Shown here piece by piece: positions 42,951 to 50,722 of a DNA stretch of 64,000 bases. Origin of the DNA: Sporolactobacillus kofuensis (GTDB lineage Bacteria; Bacillota; Bacilli; Bacillales; Sporolactobacillaceae); the NCBI RefSeq assembly GCF_042660205.1, contig NZ_JBHSTQ010000001.1, forward strand, positions 248,001-312,000, in the 5' to 3' direction. The notes under the pieces are model-generated. The model saw only the letters and a list, made by a program, of their open reading frames with translations. It searched no databases and was not told where the DNA came from. The translations under genes were made by a program, and so were the position numbers. Each line of letters starts with the position of its first letter. Position 1 is the first letter of the stretch.

Positions 42951-43146
42951 AAAAACCAGGTTAAGCCTGGTCCTTGGCTATCACTCTTTATCCGGTTAAT
43001 TCATCAAACTTTGTGCATAAATAACACTTCAGTTGCTCGCTTGCCGCGGGCAGTCCAAGAGCCTCCTCGGTCAAGCCACGATCTGCTGGGCCTCCTTTGG
43101 CCTGCAATCAACAGGAACGCTCCACAGGCGTCTCGCATTTTCATGT
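42951..43146 (+). repeat. Interspersed repeat, copy R8
   Basis: It starts with the hairpin ACCAGG/CCTGGT (42956-42971), different in sequence but similar in place to that of R6. The core has GTTGCTCGCTTGCCGCGGGC and ends CACAGGCGTCTCGCATTTTC. The inner arms read CCAAGAG and CTCCTTTGG. It lies downstream of rplT. Confidence 0.8.
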
Positions 43147-43221
43147 TTGAGCCTAAATTTTGACGAAATAAATGTCGTTCATCCGAGTATCTAAGTCCAA
43201 AATTTTATACTTTCTTTAGTT

Positions 43222-43264
43222 AAAACAAAACCCCCACACGTTAAAATAACGGAGGGGGGTTGAA
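43222..43264 (-). terminator. rplT terminator
   Basis: Runs of C at 43230-43235 and G at 43254-43259, with flanking bases, pair around an ACACGTTAAAATAACGG centre. T-rich sequence follows on the minus strand. Confidence 0.75.
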
Positions 43265-43273
43265 CAGCCGTAC

Positions 43274-43630
43274 TTATTTAGCAGCTGCTTTTGCTTTTTC
43301 AGCGAGTGTTGTGAACGCTGCTGCGTCGTTAACGGCGAGGTCAGCGAGCATCTTACGGTTCACTTCAATGCCAGCTACTTTCAAGCCGTTAATCAATTTG
43401 CTGTATGATAAGCCATTGAGACGAGCGGCTGCATTGATACGCGCAATCCACAGTCTGCGGAAGTTACGTTTTGTTTGGCGACGGTCACGGTAAGCATAAG
43501 TCAGGGATTTGAAGACCTGTTGCTGAGCGACCTTAAACAGTTTGTGTTTTGCACCAAAATAACCTTTTGCTAATTTTAATACTCTTTTGCGTCTGCGACG
43601 AGTCACATATCCGCCTTTAACTCTTGCCAT
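43274..43630 (-). CDS. rplT: Ribosomal protein L20
   Basis: 50S protein needed for early assembly, 118 residues, with the conserved KRVLKLAKGYFGAKHKLFKVA and LWIARINAAARLNGLSYS segments. In B. subtilis L20 also binds the infC leader and represses its own operon. AGGAGG precedes the ATG. It is the last gene of infC-rpmI-rplT. Confidence 0.98.
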   Translation of the reverse strand: MARVKGGYVTRRRRKRVLKLAKGYFGAKHKLFKVAQQQVFKSLTYAYRDRRQTKRNFRRLWIARINAAARLNGLSYSKLINGLKVAGIEVNRKMLADLAVNDAAAFTTLAEKAKAAAK

Positions 43631-43721
43631 TGTAAAAACCTCCTAGAATGAGTCGTTCGAAACAGTCGTGTACATGGCTTCGAATCGACATTGAAAAATA
43701 AATCTAATTTTGTCGTTGAGA

Positions 43722-43916
43722 TCAGTTATTAATCAGTTTCTTGAGCTTGTTAGCTAGAGTTGAAGTTGTAATTGCGCTCTTATCCAGATTACGCTTTTGC
43801 TTATTCGACTTGTGGCTGAACATGTGGCTCGTGAATGCGTGTTCACGTTTGAACTTACCGGTACCCGTTTTTTTGAAACGTTTTGCGGCACCTTTGTGTG
43901 TTTTCATTTTTGGCAT
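43722..43916 (-). CDS. rpmI: Ribosomal protein L35
   Basis: 50S protein of 64 residues, very basic, with MPKMKTHKGAAKRFKKTGTG and HMFSHKSNKQKRNL typical of L35. AGGAGGAATCTTTTT precedes the ATG. It lies between infC and rplT in the conserved three-gene operon. Confidence 0.98.
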   Translation of the reverse strand: MPKMKTHKGAAKRFKKTGTGKFKREHAFTSHMFSHKSNKQKRNLDKSAITTSTLANKLKKLINN

Positions 43917-43994
43917 AAAAAGATTCCTCCTGGTGGAGTCGGTATCTAAAAGCAGCCGAAATTGCTGATAAAAACCGCTCCTATAATCGCTGTC

Positions 43995-44510
43995 TTACTT
44001 TTCGGCTTTCGGAGCGAGCACAAGAAACATGCTACGTCCTTCCATTTTCGGCTTCGCCTCAACAACACTGACATCTGCGCATTCTTCAGCGAGTTTCTCA
44101 AGTACTTGCTTTCCGAGATTAGAGTGCGTAATGGCACGCCCTCTGAATCGAACAGAAGCCTTGACCTTGTCACCTTTTTCAAGAAATTTCTTGGCATTGC
44201 GCATTTTCGTATTGAAATCATGCTCTTCAATACTCGGACTCAGTCGAATTTCTTTAAGATTGATGACTTTCTGGTTCTTTCGTGCTTCGCGTTCTTTCTT
44301 CTGTTGTTCAAAACGGAATTTGCCGTAGTCCATAATCCGGCAAACAGGCGGTTTAGCACCAGGCGCAACCATAACCAAATCCAAGTTTGCATTATGTGCC
44401 ATAGTCAGGGCTTCCGCCTTTGACTTAATGCCAATCTGTTCCCCATTTTGACCAATCAAACGAACTTGCTGAGCACGAATCCCTTCGTTAACAATCATAT
44501 CTTTGCTAAT
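43995..44510 (-). CDS. infC: Translation initiation factor IF-3 with ATT start
   Basis: Binds the 30S subunit and checks the start codon. The protein is 171 residues with the family segments VNEGIRAQQVRLIGQNGEQ, APGAKPPVCRIMDYGKF and VSVVEAKPKMEGRSM. No ATG, GTG or TTG has a suitable ribosome site. GGAGG lies nine bases before an ATT at 44510 that reads ISKDMIVNEG, the known Bacillus N-terminus. Rare start codons are typical of infC and serve autoregulation. A leader with a terminator lies upstream. Confidence 0.93.
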   Translation of the reverse strand: MSKDMIVNEGIRAQQVRLIGQNGEQIGIKSKAEALTMAHNANLDLVMVAPGAKPPVCRIMDYGKFRFEQQKKEREARKNQKVINLKEIRLSPSIEEHDFNTKMRNAKKFLEKGDKVKASVRFRGRAITHSNLGKQVLEKLAEECADVSVVEAKPKMEGRSMFLVLAPKAEK

Positions 44511-44685
44511 ATTGAGCCACCTCCAAATAAATTTGAGCAAATCGTTGGCTAATTGAGCAAGCAAAAATGCGGGCGCAAATGCGCCCGCATAAATTATCAA
44601 TTCATCATCCATACCTGGCAACAGCATTTCTGCGTCGAACAGGTGAGAAGCCGGGCGCCTCTACTTAATTCGTTGTCAATTCCTT
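44511..44685 (-). promoter_or_regulatory. infC leader with transcription attenuator (L20-type)
   Basis: A long leader precedes infC. On the minus strand TGCGGGCGC and GCGCCCGCA form a strong hairpin (44568-44589) followed by TTTTTGCTT, a terminator placed before the gene. This matches the L20-controlled attenuator known for B. subtilis infC-rpmI-rplT. I did not verify the L20-binding pseudo-knot base by base. Confidence 0.8.
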
Positions 44686-44689
44686 AATT

Positions 44690-44718
44690 ACTATAGCATG
44701 TTAAGAAATGGAATGCAA
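44690..44718 (-). promoter_or_regulatory. infC operon promoter
   Basis: TTGCAT, exactly 17 bases and TATAGT on the minus strand, directly upstream of the leader. Confidence 0.8.
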
Positions 44719-44732
44719 GTACTGAATCCAGT

Positions 44733-45311
44733 TTATGCGTTAATTTTCTCTCGATTATCAAGCAGAAAATCAAACAACATATCATGGCTGACCTGCTTCG
44801 CTTCGTTTTCCAGGCCGAGTTGACGAAGAATTTCCAGTCCGATCGGAAGCGCTGTACCCGCTGCTCTAGATGTGATCACTTTTCCAGAAACAACGACCGG
44901 ATCTTCACTATATGTCGCTTCTTTAATATGATCACGGAAATCCGGATTGCTGGTTGCTGTTTCGCCTTTTAGAACGCCGGCGCGTTCAAGTGCAATCGGT
45001 GCTGCGCAAATTGCGGTGACCAGCTTCCCACTTTCCTTGTAAGAGCGAATTAGCTTCTGAGCACGAGCATCGTCTCTCAAATGAGCTGCTCCCTTAGCTC
45101 CTCCAGGAAGATAGATGCCGTCAAAGTCTTGTAAGCCTTCACTGTCTATGCTTCTATCTGCTTTCACAAAGATATGCCTTGATCCTTCGACTAATAGATC
45201 AGCCAATGAACACAGAACAACGTCAACGCCTCCTCGGCGAAGTACGTCAATCACCGTCACTGCTTCTGTTTCCTCGAATCCCTCAGCCAATAGCACAAGA
45301 AATCTTTTCAT
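44733..45311 (-). CDS. DJ-1/PfpI family protein
   Basis: A 192-residue cytosolic protein of the DJ-1/ThiJ/PfpI superfamily, members of which are glyoxalase-like, deglycase or chaperone proteins under carbonyl or oxidative stress. It has LLAEGFEETEAVTVIDVLRR near the start (conserved Glu), and the nucleophile-elbow cysteine in ITAICAAPIAL-type sequence VTAICAAPIALERAG. The closest subgroup is YajL/DJ-1. GGAGTGAAGAAAG precedes the ATG. It is downstream of two very small ORFs and may be cotranscribed with them. Confidence 0.88.
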   Translation of the reverse strand: MKRFLVLLAEGFEETEAVTVIDVLRRGGVDVVLCSLADLLVEGSRHIFVKADRSIDSEGLQDFDGIYLPGGAKGAAHLRDDARAQKLIRSYKESGKLVTAICAAPIALERAGVLKGETATSNPDFRDHIKEATYSEDPVVVSGKVITSRAAGTALPIGLEILRQLGLENEAKQVSHDMLFDFLLDNREKINA

Positions 45312-45383
45312 CTTTCTTCACTCCCTGCTCCATCTTCTTTAATCGTAACATATTGGAGCTAGCAATCAAAGTGACGTACTCAG

Positions 45384-45449
45384 TCATAAAAATTGTGTAC
45401 CCTTTTCTAAGCGTGCGGCAGCTCTTCTCATTCGTTTAGTTCTATTCAT
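45384..45449 (-). CDS. Possible 21-aa basic peptide
   Basis: AAGGAGGAGAGCTGG before an ATG at 45449 is an excellent ribosome site for a 21-codon frame, MNRTKRMRRAAARLEKGTQF plus Leu. Half of the residues in the first part are basic. It lies 37 bases after the YrzI-like gene in the same direction. No family is known to me. The strong site makes translation likely even though the peptide is short. Confidence 0.45.
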   Translation of the reverse strand: MNRTKRMRRAAARLEKGTQFL

Positions 45450-45486
45450 CCAGCTCTCCTCCTTCGTTTTATTCACCTGATAATAA

Positions 45487-45639
45487 TTACCGAATGTAGC
45501 GTCTATGTTCAAATCGCTTGTCAATGATCTTATTTCTCAATGCATCAATTCGTTTGCGATCCTCATACTGTTGCTGCGCAGATTGTGAATGATTAATTGA
45601 TAAAGTAAAGGTCAAGGCAAATACATGAAATGTGAACAT
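45487..45639 (-). CDS. YrzI-like small protein
   Basis: A 50-residue protein, MFTFHVFALTFTLSINHSQS then a charged helix QQQYEDRKRIDALRNKI, resembling the YrzI family of unknown function. GGGGGGG lies six bases upstream of the ATG at 45639. A second in-frame ATG at 45729 also has a strong site (GGGTGG, six bases) and would add 30 residues, so two forms are possible. A promoter (TTGCGA-N17-TATACA, 45796-45824) lies upstream. It is followed by a 21-aa ORF and the DJ-1 gene. Confidence 0.6.
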   Translation of the reverse strand: MFTFHVFALTFTLSINHSQSAQQQYEDRKRIDALRNKIIDKRFEHRRYIR

Positions 45640-45795
45640 CATATCCCCCCCTTTCTCCTTTGGAATTTTCTTTTTTAGAAATCCTGCCTGGTCAATAGGC
45701 ATGTTAAAAGTCACCGAAGCGTCCTGCATGATCTTCCACCCTTTCTTTTCATATTCTTGTTTCCTGTTCGCGTGAAAATATTCCACGAATAGTTG

Positions 45796-45824
45796 TGTAT
45801 ATAAAAGTGCAACGAAAATCGCAA
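45796..45824 (-). promoter_or_regulatory. Promoter of the YrzI-like unit
   Basis: TTGCGA, a 17-base spacer and TATACA on the minus strand, 67 bases upstream of the first possible start. Confidence 0.65.
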
Positions 45825-45884
45825 CACTTCATACCTTTGGTCATTTGAAAAATTGAGCTCACGCACCAACTGGTAAATGGTTGA

Positions 45885-45912
45885 TCGTTTATATCTTCGC
45901 TGTATTTTTCTT
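45885..45912 (+). repeat. Possible right-end remnant of the interspersed repeat (R10)
   Basis: ATATCTTCGCTGTATTTTTC resembles the right end of copy R1 (GCATCTTCGCTGTATTTTTG). It is short, so homology is uncertain. Confidence 0.35.
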
Positions 45913-45917
45913 CAAAA

Positions 45918-45992
45918 AAAGACCGCACGACAACACGTCGCTACGGTCTAAAAAAGAGCACAAAAAGACCGCAGTCAGTGGAGACCTGCGGA
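45918..45992 (-). terminator. Double terminator of the 46-kb small unit
   Basis: On the minus strand CCGCAG and CTGCGG (45969-45991) form a stem followed by TCTTTTTG. A second hairpin, AGACCG/CGGTCT (about 45920-45949), follows with its own T-run. Both stand after the 28-aa ORF. Confidence 0.8.
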
Positions 45993-46030
45993 TTTATTCT
46001 TCGTTCATCCCAATTCAAGAATCAATGGAA

Positions 46031-46117
46031 TCAGTATACTAATGAATCGCCCGTTGAGGTCATCCGGACACAATATGCAATTGATAAGACGTTGGCTTTC
46101 AATCCTAATGTCATCAT
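46031..46117 (-). CDS. Possible 28-aa peptide in a self-contained transcription unit
   Basis: AAAGGAGG, ten bases and ATG at 46117 open a 28-codon frame starting MMTLGLKANVLSIAYCV. The unit is complete: promoter at 46153-46181, ribosome site, ORF and double terminator, about 190 bases in all. The ribosome site GAGGTCATC (complement of 46123-46131) is perfectly complementary to GATGACCTC inside the ORF (complement of 46056-46064), and GTCATC can instead pair with GATGAC at the start codon. Translation is therefore likely to be controlled by RNA structure. It could equally be a small RNA. Not recognised. Confidence 0.5.
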   Translation of the reverse strand: MMTLGLKANVLSIAYCVRMTSTGDSLVY

Positions 46118-46152
46118 GTTCTGATGACCTCCTTTCAGTGATTTACATTCAT

Positions 46153-46181
46153 ATTATAGTTGGTAAATTATTCAAAGTAAA
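46153..46181 (-). promoter_or_regulatory. Strong sigma-A promoter of the 46-kb small unit
   Basis: TTTACT, exactly 17 bases and TATAAT on the minus strand, 45 bases after the ytxC stop. Confidence 0.75.
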
Positions 46182-46225
46182 CCCTAAATAAACAAAATAG
46201 GCATTTTTCCATCCGCAATCATGAT

Positions 46226-47113
46226 TCAGCCGGAGTAATCACTACCATTGCCAAGATGTAACGTGCGCCGTGCGAAACAGACACGCTCCTCGAATACGCG
46301 ATGTAGTGTCTTCATCATGCCATGCTCCGGCCGATCCGTATAGACAATCACTTGTTTCGGAGCGAGTGCAATCAATGACAAAATAATAGACGGTTCGGCT
46401 TCGATACCCCATTGTTTTAACAGCGGATAAAAGGAACGCACCGACTGCACATTACGAATCAAACGATGATGTTCATCGAAGAGCTTAAACGGATGTTCAT
46501 CATAGACTTCAATTTTTTCACAAAGCGGCTTGTATGCATGAACAATTCGTCTCAGCTTGTCTACAAACACCTGATATTCTTGTTCCAGCTTATATTCATC
46601 AATGGCAATCTCCACATACTGACGCAGAACTTCTCGATAAGCCGTTAAACGAAAACGAATAATGGACTGAAAAGAGAAGGTGTTATGCTCTTTCAATACA
46701 CCCTCCAGAGACGCCATGATTGTTTCATGACGATCTTGGAGTGTGCCGGTATGGGGCAAATCATCTTTTTCTCCAGAAAAAATTGCAGCTACGATATTTA
46801 AGATTGTTACTTTCTCTTCAGCATCTGTAAAATAATAATACTTTTCAATAATAAACATAATCCATTTTTTTTCATATTTCTCAATAATATATCGGGTAAT
46901 CAATTGTGCAAATTCTCTATAGTCTGCCGTTTTCTGCGGAAAAACAGCAAGTCGGCTGTTTATCAGCATGACACCGGTAACTTGTCTGAAGGAAGAAGGC
47001 ATTCTTCGGTAGAAATCAGCAGCCTCTTGCTGGGTATCAAAAACAATGTCCAATGGTTCATCCTCCCCGTCCCAACTTATATAAAGACTATATGGGAGGA
47101 ATTCCATATTCAT
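46226..47113 (-). CDS. ytxC: YtxC, sporulation-associated protein
   Basis: A 295-residue protein of the YtxC family, found in spore formers next to dnaI; its function is unknown. The segments FRLTAYREVLRQYVEIAIDEY and SIILSLIALAPKQVIVY are characteristic. The ATG at 47113 has no strong ribosome site; Met3 is an alternative. It follows dnaI, the same order as in B. subtilis, where thrS comes next. Here thrS is missing and small ORFs follow. Confidence 0.88.
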   Translation of the reverse strand: MNMEFLPYSLYISWDGEDEPLDIVFDTQQEAADFYRRMPSSFRQVTGVMLINSRLAVFPQKTADYREFAQLITRYIIEKYEKKWIMFIIEKYYYFTDAEEKVTILNIVAAIFSGEKDDLPHTGTLQDRHETIMASLEGVLKEHNTFSFQSIIRFRLTAYREVLRQYVEIAIDEYKLEQEYQVFVDKLRRIVHAYKPLCEKIEVYDEHPFKLFDEHHRLIRNVQSVRSFYPLLKQWGIEAEPSIILSLIALAPKQVIVYTDRPEHGMMKTLHRVFEERVCFARRTLHLGNGSDYSG

Positions 47114-47151
47114 GCTTTACAGTTTAAATTATTTTAGAGCCTCATGACGTA

Positions 47152-48084
47152 TTATCGACGATTGGCGCCTTTCATAGTAACGAGATTTGTAAAATGGCGG
47201 ATGCGTTCCATTAATCGTTTGGCCTTGACGTTCTCAACGCCGCTTTTCTGTGAATAGGAGAAATGATCCTCAAGTTCATCATAATTAAAGTTTGAGGTAT
47301 AGAGCGTTGGGAGATGGTCCATCATCCGATACTGGAGTATACTGCCAAGTACTTCATCACGAACCCATGGCGTAATCGTTTCTGCTCCGATATCATCAAG
47401 AATGAGCAGCGGTGTCTTTTTCAATACATCCAATTTATTATCAACCGTATTATCTTGAATAGCCCCTTTAATTTCTCTGAAAAAGTCAGGGACATAGACA
47501 ATGAGTGACGCAATATGTCTGCGTTCAGCCAGTCGATTCATAATGGCGCCCATTAGATAAGTCTTACCAACGCCAAATTCACCGCATAAGTAAAGTCCTT
47601 TTGCTTCTTCTGGATTATCTAAATAAGCTTTCACAAACTCGCCTGCTGCTAGAATGGCTTGCTGACGCCCTCCGTCAACTTTGTCAATGGATTCGAATGT
47701 CGCTTGAAGAATATCCTTAGGAACATAGTAACTGCGGATCAGCTCACTTTGTTGGCGCTTCGATTCACGTTCTCTAAGTAATGGACATGGTGAGAAAGAC
47801 AGTGAAGGTGTACCCTTATCATTAATCAGCTCAGGTCTGTAGCCCTTCATCATATTTGGACAATTCTCAAGCCCAGGACAATTTGAACAATGTTTTCGTT
47901 CTTCAACAAACTGAAACAATCGCGATAGACTTCTGGACCAGGCTGCTGAATCAATGTTAGGATTCTGCTCAGCAAATTGATGAATAGCCGGATTGTTTCT
48001 AAGCTTTTCAGCGATCTGCTGCCAATTTCCCGAAATTGATTTTCCACCAGTGATCCCCTTAAATAATGATTGAATTGGTTCCAT
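47152..48084 (-). CDS. dnaI: DnaI helicase loader
   Basis: AAA+ protein that loads the replicative helicase DnaC. The N-terminal domain (1-130) has a zinc-type cluster (CSNCPGLENC) for helicase contact. The C-terminal ATPase has Walker A GEFGVGKTYL, Walker B LLILDDIGAE and an arginine finger region KRLMERIRH. Length is 310 residues. AAAGGAGG precedes the ATG. It is 20 bases after dnaB. Confidence 0.95.
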   Translation of the reverse strand: MEPIQSLFKGITGGKSISGNWQQIAEKLRNNPAIHQFAEQNPNIDSAAWSRSLSRLFQFVEERKHCSNCPGLENCPNMMKGYRPELINDKGTPSLSFSPCPLLRERESKRQQSELIRSYYVPKDILQATFESIDKVDGGRQQAILAAGEFVKAYLDNPEEAKGLYLCGEFGVGKTYLMGAIMNRLAERRHIASLIVYVPDFFREIKGAIQDNTVDNKLDVLKKTPLLILDDIGAETITPWVRDEVLGSILQYRMMDHLPTLYTSNFNYDELEDHFSYSQKSGVENVKAKRLMERIRHFTNLVTMKGANRR

Positions 48085-48103
48085 AGAGTCTCCTCCTTTC
48101 CTA

Positions 48104-49483
48104 TCAAATATTATTCAAATAATCCTCAAGCCACTTAGCCCGCTGTTTCACTTCTTCATCGTTAGCAACCGGTGAATTCTTTTGCTTCTTTTGATTTTTC
48201 ATCCATTCAGGAATAACCTCATGATGCTCATTCCGATTTGGCTTGCGGTTGTTGTAGTTCTTTTTCACCGAACCTGAAGCAGGTGCAGTCTTTATCTGGG
48301 CACGTTTTCTCTGCTCTTCTCTCGCGTAAGACATCGCTTGCCGTACAGTGCGCACATTCGCTCTTGCCCATTGTGCCGCCACTTTCTCGACAAATGATTT
48401 ATTGAGATTATGATCATTAACTTTGGTAATATAATCGATAAGGACATTGATCACACCGGGATTAAGTTTCGTATCAAACATCAAATTTTCGATGAGTCGG
48501 AGATCCGGTGCAGCCGGTTTACTTCCTTGTCCGAGCGCCTGTAATAATTGATAAGGCGAATGCTGTTCATACCAGGCAATTAATTGTTCTTCCTCATTTT
48601 GAGGGGCATTCGTGATCTCTCGTTCCTGCTCCGGTTGTGCGCGTTCATAAAGGGCAGGAAGTTCATCAGCCCCATGTTCAAGCAGGTAGAAATCCCGCAC
48701 CTCTTTTCGGAGCACTTCAATATCCACTGTCCCGGTATGTAAGGCAGCGGATTGAAGGGCGCGACTCATATCATAGGGATCAACCTGATAGATAAAAGCC
48801 AGTTTTTCAATCGACGTTTTCACTTCGTCGGTAAGCGCATCTTCAGAAAGAATCGCATCTGAAAGAAAGGCATTCATTTTCTTGAAATCGAAGGTATTGT
48901 TAAAATGAATTGCCCGTGCTTCTTCCCGTGCTTGCCATGAACCTTTGGTTTGTATAGCCCTCATCTCATCCGGAGATTCTTCAGTAGGCATCGATTCAAA
49001 CACGTCATCAAAAGATACAGAAATGTCCTCATATTGATTGAGTTCAAAAGAAGAAGATGCAAATTCCCGGCTCAATTTCTTATATTCTCTCGGGCCAACC
49101 TGACGGTAGAGGAACAAATTCAAAAATCCGTCTTTGAAAAAAAGATCTGGTGTCAGCGGCGGTTCAAGACGATATAAGAATTGACTTGGATTCACATCTT
49201 TCTTTTTCAACGTCTGCAATAATCCGATTGCTTCAAGTTTCTTCCTAGCGGTGAGTATTCGGTCCAGAGATACATTCATCGCACCCATAAGATGATGATG
49301 GGTAAGAAATTCTTCTGAATCATCCGTCTCTTGCCAGAACGTGAAGTAGAGACTTACCGCTTCAATACCAATGATTGGCTGGTAGAGACAAGTAATCACA
49401 CGTTGATCAGTCGAATGGAGCAGTCCTGCCGATTGCACGCGGTAATGATCACCCGGAAGTACTTCTTTCCATGATTGCAGCAT
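48104..49483 (-). CDS. dnaB: DnaB replication initiation protein (Bacillus type)
   Basis: Gram-positive DnaB, the membrane-attached primosome protein that works with DnaD and DnaI at oriC and in restart; it is not the helicase. It has an N-terminal winged-helix domain (LYFTFWQETDDSEEFLTHHH) and two DDBH2-type segments, the last being LIENLMFDTKLNPGVINVLIDYI with WARANVRTVRQAM. Length is 459 residues. GGAGG lies before the ATG. It precedes dnaI in the conserved nrdR-dnaB-dnaI order. Confidence 0.94.
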   Translation of the reverse strand: MLQSWKEVLPGDHYRVQSAGLLHSTDQRVITCLYQPIIGIEAVSLYFTFWQETDDSEEFLTHHHLMGAMNVSLDRILTARKKLEAIGLLQTLKKKDVNPSQFLYRLEPPLTPDLFFKDGFLNLFLYRQVGPREYKKLSREFASSSFELNQYEDISVSFDDVFESMPTEESPDEMRAIQTKGSWQAREEARAIHFNNTFDFKKMNAFLSDAILSEDALTDEVKTSIEKLAFIYQVDPYDMSRALQSAALHTGTVDIEVLRKEVRDFYLLEHGADELPALYERAQPEQEREITNAPQNEEEQLIAWYEQHSPYQLLQALGQGSKPAAPDLRLIENLMFDTKLNPGVINVLIDYITKVNDHNLNKSFVEKVAAQWARANVRTVRQAMSYAREEQRKRAQIKTAPASGSVKKNYNNRKPNRNEHHEVIPEWMKNQKKQKNSPVANDEEVKQRAKWLEDYLNNI

Positions 49484-49553
49484 GCCCTTTCCTCCATTCT
49501 GCGTACCTGCGCAGAATTCAGTGATCCGATTTCAACCGGTTTCCCTCAATCGG

Positions 49554-50033
49554 TCACTTCTTGCTATTTTTTTCTTTTTCCAGCTGATCTTTCAATTCCT
49601 GAATCTTCTTGGCAAATACATTAATGTCTGTAAATTGCCTATATACAGAAGCGAAACGGACATAGGCCACTTCATCCACTTTCGCAAGTTCATTCATCAC
49701 AATTTCTCCGATTTCATGACTGTTTACTTCTGAGCGTCCTTCATCACGAAGTGTTTTTTCAACATCATTTGCAAGCCGTTCGAGCCGTTCAAGCGGTACC
49801 GGACGTTTCTCACACGCTTTAATCAACCCGCGCAATATTTTTTCATGACTAAACGCTTCACGGTTGTCACCCTTTTTCACGACGACAAGCGGCGTTTGCT
49901 CGACCTTCTCAAATGTCGTAAACCGATGATGACACAACTCGCATTCTCTGCGTCTTCGGATCGCCCGTCCATTGTCAACCGGACGGGAGTCCAGTACTTT
50001 CGTCCCCATTTGTTTACAGCTTGGACAGCGCAT
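49554..50033 (-). CDS. nrdR: NrdR, ribonucleotide reductase repressor
   Basis: ATP/dATP-sensing repressor of nrd genes. It has a zinc ribbon (CPSCKQMGTKVLDSRP with CELCHHRF) and an ATP-cone domain (PLVVVKKGDNREAFSHEKIL). I start at ATG 50033 (159 residues) because GAGGTG lies suitably upstream and the sequence begins MRCPSCKQ like its homologues; a GTG at 50042 is the alternative. The operon places dNTP control beside replication genes. Confidence 0.96.
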   Translation of the reverse strand: MRCPSCKQMGTKVLDSRPVDNGRAIRRRRECELCHHRFTTFEKVEQTPLVVVKKGDNREAFSHEKILRGLIKACEKRPVPLERLERLANDVEKTLRDEGRSEVNSHEIGEIVMNELAKVDEVAYVRFASVYRQFTDINVFAKKIQELKDQLEKEKNSKK

Positions 50034-50125
50034 TATTTTCACCTCATTCGCTGTTTCGATAAACTTATTGTAACGTACCGGACACCGGTTGAAAAGCCGA
50101 GCCGGTACATGTTGTTATGGATCTT

Positions 50126-50722
50126 TTATACTAGAGACCACTTCTTAATTAGTTTGGCTAATTGTGCCTCAGTTTGTTCAATAGAACCATTATTGTCAAT
50201 GACCGCATCTGCCTTTCGTACCTTTTCAGTAAGCGGTAATTGTGCATGAATCCGTGCACGAGCTTCATCCGAACTGAATCGATTTCTAGCCATTAATCGT
50301 GTCCTTTGGTTCTGTTCTGTAACAGTGACAACAATGATCTTATCCACTAAAGTCTCCAGTCCGTTTTCAAAAAGAAGTGGAATGTCAAGAACCACGGTTT
50401 GTATGCCTACTCGCTCAAGTTGGTCCAATTCTTTCATCATTCTTTGACGAATGACAGGGTGCATTAAGTCATCCAATTGTTTGCGTTTCTCGGCATTTTG
50501 AAAAACGAGTTTTCCAAGCTTGCGTCGATCCAGATTGCCCGATGGGAGAATCATCTGACCACCGAATTGTTTCGCTATTTCTGTCAATGCCGCCTCGCCA
50601 GGTTCAACCACTTGTCTGGAAATGACATCTGCATCAATGACAGGGTACCCCTGCTTAATGAACCACTTTGAAACGGTACTTTTTCCACTTGCAATGCCCC
50701 CGGTCAAACCAATTTTCATCAT
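50126..50722 (-). CDS. coaE: Dephospho-CoA kinase
   Basis: Last step of coenzyme A synthesis. The P-loop GLTGGIASGKSTVSKWF is at the start, followed by DADVISRQVVEPG and VVLDIPLLFENGLE. Length is 198 residues, normal. Its ATG overlaps the mutM TGA (ATGA), so it is translationally coupled to mutM, as in the polA-mutM-coaE order of other Bacilli. Confidence 0.95.
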   Translation of the reverse strand: MMKIGLTGGIASGKSTVSKWFIKQGYPVIDADVISRQVVEPGEAALTEIAKQFGGQMILPSGNLDRRKLGKLVFQNAEKRKQLDDLMHPVIRQRMMKELDQLERVGIQTVVLDIPLLFENGLETLVDKIIVVTVTEQNQRTRLMARNRFSSDEARARIHAQLPLTEKVRKADAVIDNNGSIEQTEAQLAKLIKKWSLV

